This document shows, piece after piece, positions 56,082-64,000 of a stretch of DNA of 64,000 bases. The translations under genes were made by a program, and so were the position numbers. Each line of letters begins with the position of its first letter. The first letter of the stretch is position 1. Source of the DNA: Sulfuricella denitrificans (lineage in GTDB: Bacteria; Pseudomonadota; Gammaproteobacteria; Burkholderiales; Sulfuricellaceae); NCBI GenBank assembly GCA_002632355.1, contig NSJJ01000014.1:1-64000 (forward strand), given 5' to 3'. Under the pieces are notes generated by a model. That model made no database searches. It was given only the letters and a program-made list of their open reading frames with translations, and was not told the DNA's origin.

Positions 56082-57017
56082 TCAGAACCAGAACGAAGTG
56101 TCCTTCATCAGGAACTCCACATGAGGCATGTAATGCGAGCCATCGCAGGAAAAAGTCAGGCTGATCATGCCGTTGAAAATGTTGATCGAGGCTGTGCGCA
56201 AGTAGATGGTGGGGTCGGCAAGACGCAGGGATTTCATGGTATTGAGAATCCGCACGATGTCGACCTGCTCGATCGCCGCATTGCTGGGATAAGGGTGCGA
56301 CGGGAATACCAGGCAGATATCGGGATCGTTCAGGGCCTCGTGATCCAGCATGTGGTAAATGTACGGGTCATTCATGGTCCAGATCGTGGCCCGGCTGCTG
56401 GAAAAGTGGATCATGCACTGGAACACACCGCGATGGGTCAGCAGTTCTTCCAGAATGGACAAGGCCTGATCCATGTTGCGGTCCATCGGGCTTTCGCTGC
56501 GGGACTGAAGGAATACCGTGCTGCGGATCGCCGGATCACCCTTGACCTGCATCCAGTAGCCGGGCTCGTGGTAAAGCTCGGAGGTGACAGGAAGATTGCG
56601 CAGGTCGAAGTCGGCGCCAAGATGGCCCAGCGTATGCGAATCCGCACGCACGACCTGCAATGCCGTGAGCGAAGGCCGTCGATTCAGCAGGCTGATATAC
56701 GCATCGGAGAGCAGGAATCCCCAGCTGGGGACGACTTCTTTCATATAGGGGCGCTGGGAACGGTCGCGACCGAAATGCTCCGGTGCATGCCCGGCCGCGC
56801 CGACGTTATCGCAAATCTGGACACCGTCGTTATTCAGGCAGTAGAGGAAGGTGCAATGGGGGATGGAAGCGAAGCCTTCGGCAAGGACCGCATCCAGTTG
56901 TTCCCGGTCGCCCCATACCGGCGCGCACCGCTCGGCCAGCCGCGCCAGCGGTTCACGCAACATGCGTGCCAACTCTTCCCGTTGCAGGTAGATGCTGTCT
57001 TTCCACGAATTTTTCAT
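56082..57017 (-). CDS. PDC/Cache-type sensor-domain protein, function unknown
   Basis: 311 aa from the ATG at 57017 (track start 57029 is a TTG). The segment FGRDRSQRPYMKEVVPSWGFLLSDAYISL, about residues 80-108, is typical of PDC/Cache ligand-binding domains. No membrane helix, kinase, cyclase or HTH domain is visible, so it is a stand-alone sensor-like protein. It is transcribed with the sulfotransferase-like gene. Confidence 0.7.
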   Translation of the reverse strand: MKNSWKDSIYLQREELARMLREPLARLAERCAPVWGDREQLDAVLAEGFASIPHCTFLYCLNNDGVQICDNVGAAGHAPEHFGRDRSQRPYMKEVVPSWGFLLSDAYISLLNRRPSLTALQVVRADSHTLGHLGADFDLRNLPVTSELYHEPGYWMQVKGDPAIRSTVFLQSRSESPMDRNMDQALSILEELLTHRGVFQCMIHFSSSRATIWTMNDPYIYHMLDHEALNDPDICLVFPSHPYPSNAAIEQVDIVRILNTMKSLRLADPTIYLRTASINIFNGMISLTFSCDGSHYMPHVEFLMKDTSFWF

Positions 57018-57074
57018 GCCAGTCGCCACTTGAATAAAAAGAACCCGCTTCGTGGCGAAAATCCGTGGAGACAG

Positions 57075-57401
57075 CTAAATTCTCAACAGATTCGCGCCGG
57101 GAGGATCGGTCCGGAAATTTTCCACTATCAGCTTATCCAGACCACGGGTGGCCAGAGGCGCCATGGCTGGATATTTTATAACGGTATTGCCCGATGTGTT
57201 GATCCATTCTCTGATTTTCATCAGGTCTTCCACAGACAATATGGACTTGTGATTTTCATGCTTCCACTGCGAGCACAAATCAACAGCCAGAGCATAGGCC
57301 AGCTCATGATCAGGACAGAAAGTTGCCACGCCAGTTCCCCTTTCACAATAATCAAATAACATCTGGCACTCTATCCAGTGTATGTTGCGCCCTGATGACA
57401 A
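57075..57401 (-). CDS. hypothetical protein (108 aa)
   Basis: No family recognised. It is a soluble mixed protein with a helical middle (ELAYALAVDLCSQWKHE, SVEDLMKIREWI). The start is uncertain (57401, or the ATG at 57362); neither has a good ribosome site. It lies just upstream of the PDC-like gene on the same strand. The lack of an opposing gene supports it only weakly. Confidence 0.4.
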   Translation of the reverse strand: MSSGRNIHWIECQMLFDYCERGTGVATFCPDHELAYALAVDLCSQWKHENHKSILSVEDLMKIREWINTSGNTVIKYPAMAPLATRGLDKLIVENFRTDPPGANLLRI

Positions 57402-57518
57402 CGGATTTGTGGGAAGAAATACACAGTTTTAGCGATGAATTGCAAATGGTGCTTGGCTTTAAAGTCTTTTATCCCCTAAAATCCATACACTCATTAACCA
57501 TAACAAGGAGTCAGCAAC

Positions 57519-57833
57519 ATGAACAAAGGTGAACTGATTGATGCTGTAGCTAAACTTACTCAACATTCCAAGGCCCAGACCGGTGAAATGTTTGATGCAT
57601 TCATGGCTGTGGTGCAAAACGCACTGAGCAGCGGTGACAATGTTCAGATGATCGGCTTCGGTACCTTTGCCGTTGAAGAGCGTGCCGCTCGCGTGGGTCG
57701 CAACCCGGCCACCGGCAAGGAAATCAAGATCCCGGCCAAGAAAGTCGTCAAATTCAAAGTCGGTGCAAAAATGAAAGATGCCGTTGCCGGCGTCAAGGCT
57801 GCTGATCCCAAAAAAGCTGCCAAGAAGAAATAA
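57519..57833 (+). CDS. hup: DNA-binding protein HU
   Basis: A 104-aa nucleoid protein. It starts [14 protein letters not shown], and the arm motif [23 protein letters not shown] is intact. It has an extra Lys/Ala-rich C-terminal tail ([10 protein letters not shown]) of about 10 residues, as seen in several betaproteobacterial HU proteins. AAGGAG lies about 9 nt upstream. A possible promoter (TTGGCT..TAAAAT) lies about 30-65 bp upstream. Confidence 0.96.
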   Translation: MNKGELIDAVAKLTQHSKAQTGEMFDAFMAVVQNALSSGDNVQMIGFGTFAVEERAARVGRNPATGKEIKIPAKKVVKFKVGAKMKDAVAGVKAADPKKAAKKK

Positions 57834-57843
57834 TCACGCATGA

Positions 57844-57868
57844 GGGCAGCCGCATGGCTGCCCGTTTT
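57844..57868 (+). terminator. terminator after hup
   Basis: GGGCAGCC-GCAT-GGCTGCCC followed by GTTTT: a perfect 8-bp stem with a tetraloop, 11 bp after the HU stop. Confidence 0.82.
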
Positions 57869-57955
57869 CAGCGCTTTCGCGGTTTTATTCCACACCGCCA
57901 CTCCATCCCGCCCACGCCCGTGAGCAGTATCATCCAGCCCGTCTAACAACACCCC

Positions 57956-59467
57956 CTACCCAAGAAACAGCTTGTAGGCCGGATTGTCGTTTTCATCCCA
58001 GTAGCGGTAACCCAGTTTGTCCAGAAATACCGTAAAGGCAGCCTTGTCCTGCGGCGGCACCTGAATCCCCACCAGAATGCGGCCATAATCGGTGCCATGA
58101 TTGCGGTAATGAAACAGGCTGATATTCCAGCTGTGGCTCATGCTGTTGAGAAATCGCATGAGCGCGCCGGGGCGCTCAGGGAATTCGAAACGGTATACCA
58201 GTTCATCCTTTGCCAGCGGGGCGTGCCCACCGACCAGATGACGGATATGCAGCTTGCCCATTTCATTGTCGGACAGGTCAAGCGCAGGCAGGCCCTTCTG
58301 TTCCAGCGCAGCCAGCAGCTTGCCCACCTCGCCCCGGTTGTGCACCTGCACGCCGACAAAAACATGCGCATTGGCAGGGTCCGAGAAGCGGTAGTTGAAT
58401 TCGGTAATGCTGCGCGGCCCGATCAGGGCGCAGAAATCCTTGAAACTGCCTGGACGCTCCGGAATGGTGACGGCAAAAAGGCCCTCGCGCTGTTCGCCCA
58501 GCTCGGCACGTTCGGCTACATGGCGCAAACGATCGAAGTTCATGTTGGCGCCGGAAGCAATAGCCACCAGATTCCTGTTCCTGAGCTTTTGCCGCTTGGC
58601 GTACAACTTGGCGCCCGCGACGGAGAGTGCGCCTGCGGGCTCGAGAATGGAGCGCGTATCCTCAAATACGTCCTTGATCGCGGCGCAAATGGCGTCGGTA
58701 TCCACCAGAATCACTTCATCCACCAGTTCCTGGCACAGGCGGAAGGTTTCCTCGCCCACCTGCTTCACCGCTACGCCATCGGCAAAAATGCCCACCTGGG
58801 GCAACACCACGCGCTCCTTCAGGCGCAGCGACTGGTACATGGCATCGGCGTCCACCGGCTCGACGCCGATGATCTTGATTTCCGGGCGCAAGCGTTTGAC
58901 GTAAGCCGCCACGCCGGCAATCAGCCCGCCTCCGCCAACCGGCACGAATATGGCATGAATCGGCCCGCTGTGCTGGCGCAGGATTTCCATGCCAACCGTG
59001 CCCTGTCCGGCGATGACTTCGGGGTCGTCATAGGGATGAACGAAAGTCAGCTTCTTTTCCTTCGCCAGTTCCACTGCGTGGGTATAGGCATCGGAATAGG
59101 AATCGCCGTGCAACACCACCTGGGCGCCGCGCGACTCCACCGCATTGATCTTGATCTGCGGCGTGGTCGCAGGCATCACGATCATGGCCTCGCATTTCAG
59201 GCGCTGCGCGGCCAGCGCCACGCCTTGCGCATGGTTGCCGGCGGATGCCGCGATGACGCCGCGTTTCAGCGTTGCCCGCGGCAACTGCGCCATCTTGTTG
59301 TAAGCCCCCCTCAGCTTGAAGGAGAACACCGGCTGCATGTCCTCGCGCTTGAGGAGAAGCGTGTTTCCCATCCTGCCGGAAAGATTGGGCGCCACTTCCA
59401 GCGGGCTTTCGATCGCCACATCATAGACACGGGCGGTCAGAATTTTTTCCAGGTAATCGATTCGCAT
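57956..59467 (-). CDS. ilvA: threonine ammonia-lyase, biosynthetic
   Basis: PLP enzyme giving 2-oxobutyrate, the first step of isoleucine synthesis. The 503-aa length is the long biosynthetic form. The PLP lysine is in FSFKLRGAYNKMA, the phosphate loop in VGGGGLIAGVA. Two ACT-like regulatory domains (about 325-500) mediate isoleucine/valine feedback. It faces hup and is divergent from rpiA. Confidence 0.96.
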   Translation of the reverse strand: MRIDYLEKILTARVYDVAIESPLEVAPNLSGRMGNTLLLKREDMQPVFSFKLRGAYNKMAQLPRATLKRGVIAASAGNHAQGVALAAQRLKCEAMIVMPATTPQIKINAVESRGAQVVLHGDSYSDAYTHAVELAKEKKLTFVHPYDDPEVIAGQGTVGMEILRQHSGPIHAIFVPVGGGGLIAGVAAYVKRLRPEIKIIGVEPVDADAMYQSLRLKERVVLPQVGIFADGVAVKQVGEETFRLCQELVDEVILVDTDAICAAIKDVFEDTRSILEPAGALSVAGAKLYAKRQKLRNRNLVAIASGANMNFDRLRHVAERAELGEQREGLFAVTIPERPGSFKDFCALIGPRSITEFNYRFSDPANAHVFVGVQVHNRGEVGKLLAALEQKGLPALDLSDNEMGKLHIRHLVGGHAPLAKDELVYRFEFPERPGALMRFLNSMSHSWNISLFHYRNHGTDYGRILVGIQVPPQDKAAFTVFLDKLGYRYWDENDNPAYKLFLG

Positions 59468-59606
59468 AAGGCTAAGTAATTGACGGTATATGGGCCTAAG
59501 ATTAACAGGAATCGGTGTTTTTGAGCAGGTGGGCTATAGCCTAAATCTTGTGTAGCCGCTATCCTTTACATTTTTAGAACCAATTGTTTTGGAAGCCCAG
59601 CATAAA

Positions 59607-60266
59607 ATGACTCAAGACGAACTGAAACAGGCTGTGGCGCGCGCCGCCATCGAACATGTCCCCAGCGGCATCATCGGCGTGGGCACCGGCTCCACCGCCA
59701 ATTTTTTCATTGATGAACTGGCAAAAATCAAGCACAAGCTGGATGGCGCAGTCGCCAGCTCCGAAGCCACGGCCCAGCGCCTGAAGAAGCACGGCATCGA
59801 AGTACTCGACCTGAACAGCGTGACCGAACTCGCTGTGTATGTCGACGGCGCGGATGAAATCACCGAACACATGCACATGATCAAGGGCGGCGGCGGCGCG
59901 CTGACGCGCGAAAAAATCGTTGCCGCCTGCAGCAAGAAATTCGTCTGCATCGCCGATGGCAGCAAACTGGTCGGCATGCTGGGCAAGTTTCCCCTGCCGG
60001 TGGAAGTCATCCCCATGGCGCGCAGCTATGTGGCGCGCCAGCTCACCAAACTGGGCGGGCAGCCGGTATTGCGCCAGGGCTTCACTACCGACAATGGCAA
60101 TGTGATTCTCGATGTTCACAACCTGCAGATCATGAACCCGGTGGAACTCGAAACCGCCATCAACCAGATCACCGGCGTGGTCACCAACGGCCTGTTTGCC
60201 TGCCGCCCGGCGGATGTGCTGTTGCTCGGGGCCACCGATGGCGTCCGGACCATGACCGCGAAATAA
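59607..60266 (+). CDS. rpiA: ribose-5-phosphate isomerase A
   Basis: Interconverts ribose-5-P and ribulose-5-P. It feeds the Calvin cycle as well as the pentose phosphate pathway, relevant to this host. 219 aa from the ATG at 59607 (the track begins at a TTG). [22 protein letters not shown] and [14 protein letters not shown] are the family motifs, including the catalytic Asp and Glu. Confidence 0.97.
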   Translation: MTQDELKQAVARAAIEHVPSGIIGVGTGSTANFFIDELAKIKHKLDGAVASSEATAQRLKKHGIEVLDLNSVTELAVYVDGADEITEHMHMIKGGGGALTREKIVAACSKKFVCIADGSKLVGMLGKFPLPVEVIPMARSYVARQLTKLGGQPVLRQGFTTDNGNVILDVHNLQIMNPVELETAINQITGVVTNGLFACRPADVLLLGATDGVRTMTAK

Positions 60267-60337
60267 ACGCAGTCACCAGATTGTCACACATCACCACTAG
60301 AATTTGCCGATTTAGCGCGTAGTCAGGAGAAGCCGCC

Positions 60338-61042
60338 ATGTCTCAGGAACATATCTTCAAACAATTCGACGCGGAACTGGAACAGGTCCGTGCACGCATC
60401 CTGCAAATGGGCGGTCTGGTGGAAGAGCAGATCAACAAGGCCATCAAGGCCCTGACCGACGGTGATCTGGTGCTGGCGGACGAGGTCATTGCCAACGATT
60501 TCCATATCAATGATCTGGAAATACAGATCGACGATGAATGCACCAAGATTATTGCCCTCCGCCAGCCCACCGCGGGCGACCTGCGCATGATCATGACAGT
60601 GGAAAAAACCATCACCGATCTGGAACGCATCGGCGACAAGGCGGAAAAAATCGCCCGCATGGCGAAAAAGATTTATGGCTCGGACCGCCTTTCCACCCCG
60701 CGTTTTACCGAAATCAAGCACATGAGCGACATGGTGCTGGAAATGCTGCGCGCGTCGCTCGACGCATTCGCCCGCCTCGACGTATCCGCCGCGACCCAAT
60801 TGAAGCGCCAGGATATTCAGGTTGACGAGGAATTCGACGCCGTGCTGCGCCACCTGATTACCTTCATGATGGAAGATCCGCGCATGATCTCGACCTCCAT
60901 CGACATCCTGTTCGCCGCCAAGGCGGTGGAACGCATCGGCGACCATGCCAAGAACATCGCGGGCTACGTGGTTTACATGGCCCAGGGCAAAGTGGTGCGC
61001 CACGCCAGCATGGAAGAAATGGAGCGCAAGATCGGGAAATAG
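60338..61042 (+). CDS. phoU: phosphate signalling regulator PhoU
   Basis: A 234-aa protein of two three-helix PhoU repeats. Metal-binding E/D-x3-D stretches occur in each (VEKTITDLERIGDKAEKIA and AVERIGDHAKNIA). It dampens PhoR/PhoB signalling with the Pst transporter, but no pst or pho genes adjoin. ppx follows after 15 bp, a phosphate/polyphosphate pairing. Confidence 0.96.
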   Translation: MSQEHIFKQFDAELEQVRARILQMGGLVEEQINKAIKALTDGDLVLADEVIANDFHINDLEIQIDDECTKIIALRQPTAGDLRMIMTVEKTITDLERIGDKAEKIARMAKKIYGSDRLSTPRFTEIKHMSDMVLEMLRASLDAFARLDVSAATQLKRQDIQVDEEFDAVLRHLITFMMEDPRMISTSIDILFAAKAVERIGDHAKNIAGYVVYMAQGKVVRHASMEEMERKIGK

Positions 61043-61057
61043 GCCGGGTACCCGTTC

Positions 61058-62557
61058 ATGCGCGAATACGCCACGATTGCCGCCGTTGACCTGGGCTCCA
61101 ACAGCTTCAGGCTTCAGGTTGCCCGTGTGGTAGGCGATCAGGTTTACCCGCTCGACTCGCTCAAGGAATCCGTCCGCCTTGGCGCGGGTCTAACACCGGA
61201 CAAAACGCTTGACGAGGAAGCCCAGCAACGCGCCCTGGCCTGCCTCAAACTATTCTCCGAACGTCTGCGCGGGCTGCCGCGCGAGGCCGTGCGCGCAGTC
61301 GGCACCAACACTTTCCGCGTGGCCAAGAATGCAGCGCCTTTTCTGGAAGCGGCACAGGCCGCACTGGGCTTTCCCATCGAAATTGTAGCCGGCAGGGAAG
61401 AAGCGCGCCTGATCTATATCGGCGTTGCCCACGGCTTGCCGCCTTCGGAAGAAAAACGCCTGGTAGTGGATATCGGCGGCGGCTCCACCGAATTCATCAT
61501 CGGCTCCGGCTATCAGCCGGAACGCATGGAAAGCCTGTACATGGGCTGCGTCAGCTTCAGCCGGCGCTTCTTTCCCGACGGAAAAATCACCAGAAGCAAT
61601 CTCCAGCAAGCCGAACTGGCGGCACGCAGCGAAATTCAGACCATCACTGCCGAATTCTCGGCGGGGCACTGGCAACAGGCAGTGGGTTCTTCAGGCACGG
61701 CACGGGCACTGGCAGAAATCCTGGAGCAGAACGGCCTTTCTCCGTCCGGCTTGACGCGTGAAGGCATGTCCCATCTGCGCGAACTCCTGCTCAAGTCAGG
61801 CGACGTGAAACTGCTGCAACTGGCCGGGCTGCCTTCTGACCGCGTCCCGGTTCTGGCGGGCGGTTTTACCATCATGAACAGCATTTTCACCGCGCTCGAC
61901 ATCGACCACATGACAGTCGCCACGGGCGCATTGCGCGAAGGCGTGCTGTACGACCTGCTGGGGCGCTTCCACCAGCACGACATGCGCGAATCCACGGTGC
62001 GCGAATTCATGCGCCGCTACCATGTGGACCCGCCCCAGGGGGGAAGAGTGCAGGAACTGGCCGACACTCTGTTCGACCAGATCGCACACAAGCTGTCCGG
62101 ATATTTTGATACCCCCCGTCAATATCTTGCCTGGGCCGCGCGCCTTCACGAGGTTGGCATCTCCATCGCCCACACCGGCTACCACCGGCATTCGGCCTAT
62201 ATTCTCGCCAATGCAGACATGCCGGGCTTTTCCACCCGCGAACAGGGGCTGCTGAGCCTGCTGGCACGCGCCCACCGCGGCTCCCTGAAAAAACTGCTGG
62301 ACCAGCAACCTGTCAGCAACAGCGACGAATGGATGCTGATCCTGGTGTTGCGGCTCGCGGTGCTTTTTTGCCGCAGCCGCAGCGATGCGGAACTACCCGC
62401 GATGAAGCTCAAATCCGGGAGTAATGGCTTCTCTCTCACCATTGATCGTACCTGGCTGGAACACAATCCCCTCACGCGATCCCTGCTGGAGAGCGAAATC
62501 AAGGATCTGAAATCCGTGGGAATCGTTTTTTCCATTAAAACCGAAAAAAACGCTTGA
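61058..62557 (+). CDS. ppx: exopolyphosphatase, Ppx/GppA family
   Basis: A 499-aa ASKHA phosphatase that removes terminal phosphates from polyphosphate. The motifs are AAVDLGSNSFRLQVA and VVDIGGGSTEFIIG. A C-terminal HD-like domain includes HEVGISIAHTGYHRHSAYI. It starts 15 bp after phoU. Its stop overlaps the next gene. Confidence 0.95.
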   Translation: MREYATIAAVDLGSNSFRLQVARVVGDQVYPLDSLKESVRLGAGLTPDKTLDEEAQQRALACLKLFSERLRGLPREAVRAVGTNTFRVAKNAAPFLEAAQAALGFPIEIVAGREEARLIYIGVAHGLPPSEEKRLVVDIGGGSTEFIIGSGYQPERMESLYMGCVSFSRRFFPDGKITRSNLQQAELAARSEIQTITAEFSAGHWQQAVGSSGTARALAEILEQNGLSPSGLTREGMSHLRELLLKSGDVKLLQLAGLPSDRVPVLAGGFTIMNSIFTALDIDHMTVATGALREGVLYDLLGRFHQHDMRESTVREFMRRYHVDPPQGGRVQELADTLFDQIAHKLSGYFDTPRQYLAWAARLHEVGISIAHTGYHRHSAYILANADMPGFSTREQGLLSLLARAHRGSLKKLLDQQPVSNSDEWMLILVLRLAVLFCRSRSDAELPAMKLKSGSNGFSLTIDRTWLEHNPLTRSLLESEIKDLKSVGIVFSIKTEKNA

Positions 62558-63630
62558 TGTCGAGTTCAGATATTTTCAAGATTATCTTCGGCAAGTCCAT
62601 GCTGAAACACGGAATTCTCGTACTGCTTGCGCTTCTGGCTACCGGTGCAGCAATAGCTCAGCCACCCGAGGCGGAAAACAAGCCGGCCCACACCCAATCC
62701 ACACCGGAATCCGTCATCCCTCCGGTGAAAACATACAGAAAAACCCTCACCCTCACCCGCTTCCAGGTCGTCAATTCGATTCAGGTGGAAGATATCCCGG
62801 ATATCTGGGATGGCTACCCGCTCGAATTGCTGCGCCGGCTGGAAAGCAGCGGGAATGTCGTGGCACGCCACAGCACGGCTTCACCATTCCCCGACTTGCG
62901 CAATCTCTACCCGGACGCACCGGCCAGCCGTGAACTGATCCGCCGTATCGCCGAACAGAACGGCACCCAGCTGGTTCTCTCCGGCCTCATTCTCGATGCC
63001 GCTGTCAGTAATGAATCCCTACGCCCCTACGCCGGCTGGCAGGGGGGAGAGACCGGACGCCGCTTCGAACTTGGCCTGCCGTGGAACAGCGTGGTTGCAG
63101 GTGTTCGCCCGGTTGCAACGGAACGCCGTTTTGAGGTGCTGATATTCCTCCATGACGGGCAAACCGGCGCGCTTCTCAAGAGCCATCGCAACAGCGCAGA
63201 AACTTCGGGACTCGTCGCCGTGGGACGAAACAAGCCCTTTGCCAGTGCCGCTTTCTTCAATACCTCGTTCGGTCAGGCAGTAGACAACATCCTCGACACT
63301 CAGGTCGGACTGATTGATGCCGATCTCGCCGGTGTCCCGTTCATGGCAAATATCGTGCGGATCGATGGCCGGAAAGTGTTTATTGATGCGGGCAGCATGT
63401 CCGCGCTACAAACCGGAGACAAACTCAGGGTATATCACAGAAATCCCGCAACCACTCTTGAGAGTCCTGCCTCGCTTGCACTCGGTATTCCTGAATTGCC
63501 GGTTGCCATGCTCACCCTGAATCAGGTTCACCCCTTGTTTGCCGAGGGAGAGTTATCTACGGATGCCACCAGCTTCCGCGTACAGGCAGGCGATGTTGTC
63601 CGTTTCGAGGGCGCCAGCGACAAACAGTAG
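62557..63630 (+). CDS. FlgT-like flagellar assembly protein, exported
   Basis: 357 aa from the ATG at 62557, which overlaps the ppx stop; an ATG at 62599 also gives a canonical signal peptide (HGILVLLALLATGAAIAQ). The middle region (SGNVVARHSTASPFPD, AEQNGTQLVLSGLI) and the C-terminal beta domain (DGRKVFIDAGSMSALQTGDKLRVYH) resemble FlgT M and C domains. FlgT forms the H-ring of the flagellar basal body. No other flagellar genes are here, so the role is tentative. Confidence 0.75.
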   Translation: MSSSDIFKIIFGKSMLKHGILVLLALLATGAAIAQPPEAENKPAHTQSTPESVIPPVKTYRKTLTLTRFQVVNSIQVEDIPDIWDGYPLELLRRLESSGNVVARHSTASPFPDLRNLYPDAPASRELIRRIAEQNGTQLVLSGLILDAAVSNESLRPYAGWQGGETGRRFELGLPWNSVVAGVRPVATERRFEVLIFLHDGQTGALLKSHRNSAETSGLVAVGRNKPFASAAFFNTSFGQAVDNILDTQVGLIDADLAGVPFMANIVRIDGRKVFIDAGSMSALQTGDKLRVYHRNPATTLESPASLALGIPELPVAMLTLNQVHPLFAEGELSTDATSFRVQAGDVVRFEGASDKQ

Positions 63631-63643
63631 CGCCAGGAATGCG

Positions 63644-64000
63644 TCAGATCCAGTCCGGGACGGGCTGCCGCGTAAGCGCAACCGAAACGATATAAGCAAA
63701 CACCAGGATGGCTCCCAGCCATGCCGCCACTTTCACCCGCTTGCTCCTGCCGCGCTTGATCGCGAGCGTGCCGAGACCGATATAGAGCAATAGCGCCGTC
63801 ACCTTGGCCGTCAGCCAGCCATTGACACCGGGATACTGACCGATCTGAAACGTGAGCAGGATGGCGCTGGTCAGCAGGGTCGCATCTATGACATGGGGGA
63901 GAATCTTCACCCAGCGCTGTTGCAGGCGCGGCGAATCCTGCAACATCCAGAACCCCCGCACCAGGAACAGGCTGATTGTCATCACGACACAACTGACGTG
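63644..64000 (-). CDS. SirB2-family membrane protein (partial, runs off the right edge)
   Basis: The visible 118 codons include LFLVRGFWMLQDSPRLQQRWVKILPHVIDATLLTSAIL and GWLTAKVTALLLYIGLGTLAIKRG, typical of the small SirB2 family with four helices. The frame stays open to the window end and reads HVSCVVMTI before the track's 63985 start, so the true start lies beyond 64000. Function of the family is unclear. Convergent with the FlgT-like gene. Confidence 0.85.
   Translation of the reverse strand, partial: HVSCVVMTISLFLVRGFWMLQDSPRLQQRWVKILPHVIDATLLTSAILLTFQIGQYPGVNGWLTAKVTALLLYIGLGTLAIKRGRSKRVKVAAWLGAILVFAYIVSVALTRQPVPDWI

Overview
The window looks like chromosomal DNA of a chemolithoautotrophic betaproteobacterium, most likely of the Nitrosomonadales (Sulfuricellaceae/Gallionellaceae type). 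This placement is an inference from gene order and content; no database was searched. Supporting it are the block rplM-rpsI-argC-bactofilin-erpA-anmK-tyrS, a form II RuBisCO cluster with cbbR divergent, an Isp-type membrane [NiFe] hydrogenase with hyp genes, sucrose synthesis genes, and GC-rich host genes.

Layout. 1-350: leader and three tandem promoters of an rRNA operon that runs off the left edge. 352-8250: housekeeping genes (tyrS, M23 peptidase, anmK, erpA, bactofilin, argC, rpsI, rplM, OsmC). 8325-19964: DUF4124 protein, ntrBC (glnL-glnG), cbbR < > cbbM-cbbQ-cbbO, a methyltransferase, an AlkD-like protein, purC and purE. 19970-24063: a small integrated element in the 5' end of ychF. The host 5' end is left as a 38-codon stub, and the intact ychF carries a second copy of the 5' end. 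The cargo is a 67-aa protein and a 715-aa protein with a papain/C39-like Cys-His-Asp signature, plus a truncated tyrosine integrase. 25104-25526: PsiF-repeat protein.

25763-42812: hydrogenase locus, in order: maturation protease, HyaF/HupH-like, small subunit, Isp1, two tandem 37-codon micro-ORFs, Isp2, large subunit, NiCoT transporter, hypA, hypB, DUF4124 protein, hypF, [antitoxin-PIN toxin], hypC, hypD, [3.2-kb insertion], hypE. The insertion holds non-coding repeat mosaic, an AT-rich RelE-like/XRE/unknown three-gene module, and a decayed higB with an intact higA. The Ni-Fe cofactor assembly operon has therefore been invaded at two points by addiction-type modules.

43188-48318: sucrose-phosphate synthase, sucrose phosphatase and amylosucrase, a sucrose/glucan storage pathway. 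48333-52914: TauE-like exporter, then an unexplained pair of a ThDP enzyme and a GT-like protein. 52937-55208: katG with a well-spaced OxyR-type operator. 55337-57401: sulfotransferase-like, PDC-sensor-like and unknown genes. 57519-64000: HU, ilvA, rpiA, phoU, ppx, a FlgT-like protein and a partial SirB2.

Three intergenic elements of the same length (132 bp) with matching inverted ends (AACCGCAAA...TTTGCGGTT) lie at 32.8, 46.2 and 49.2 kb. No tRNA, CRISPR array or complete insertion sequence was seen.
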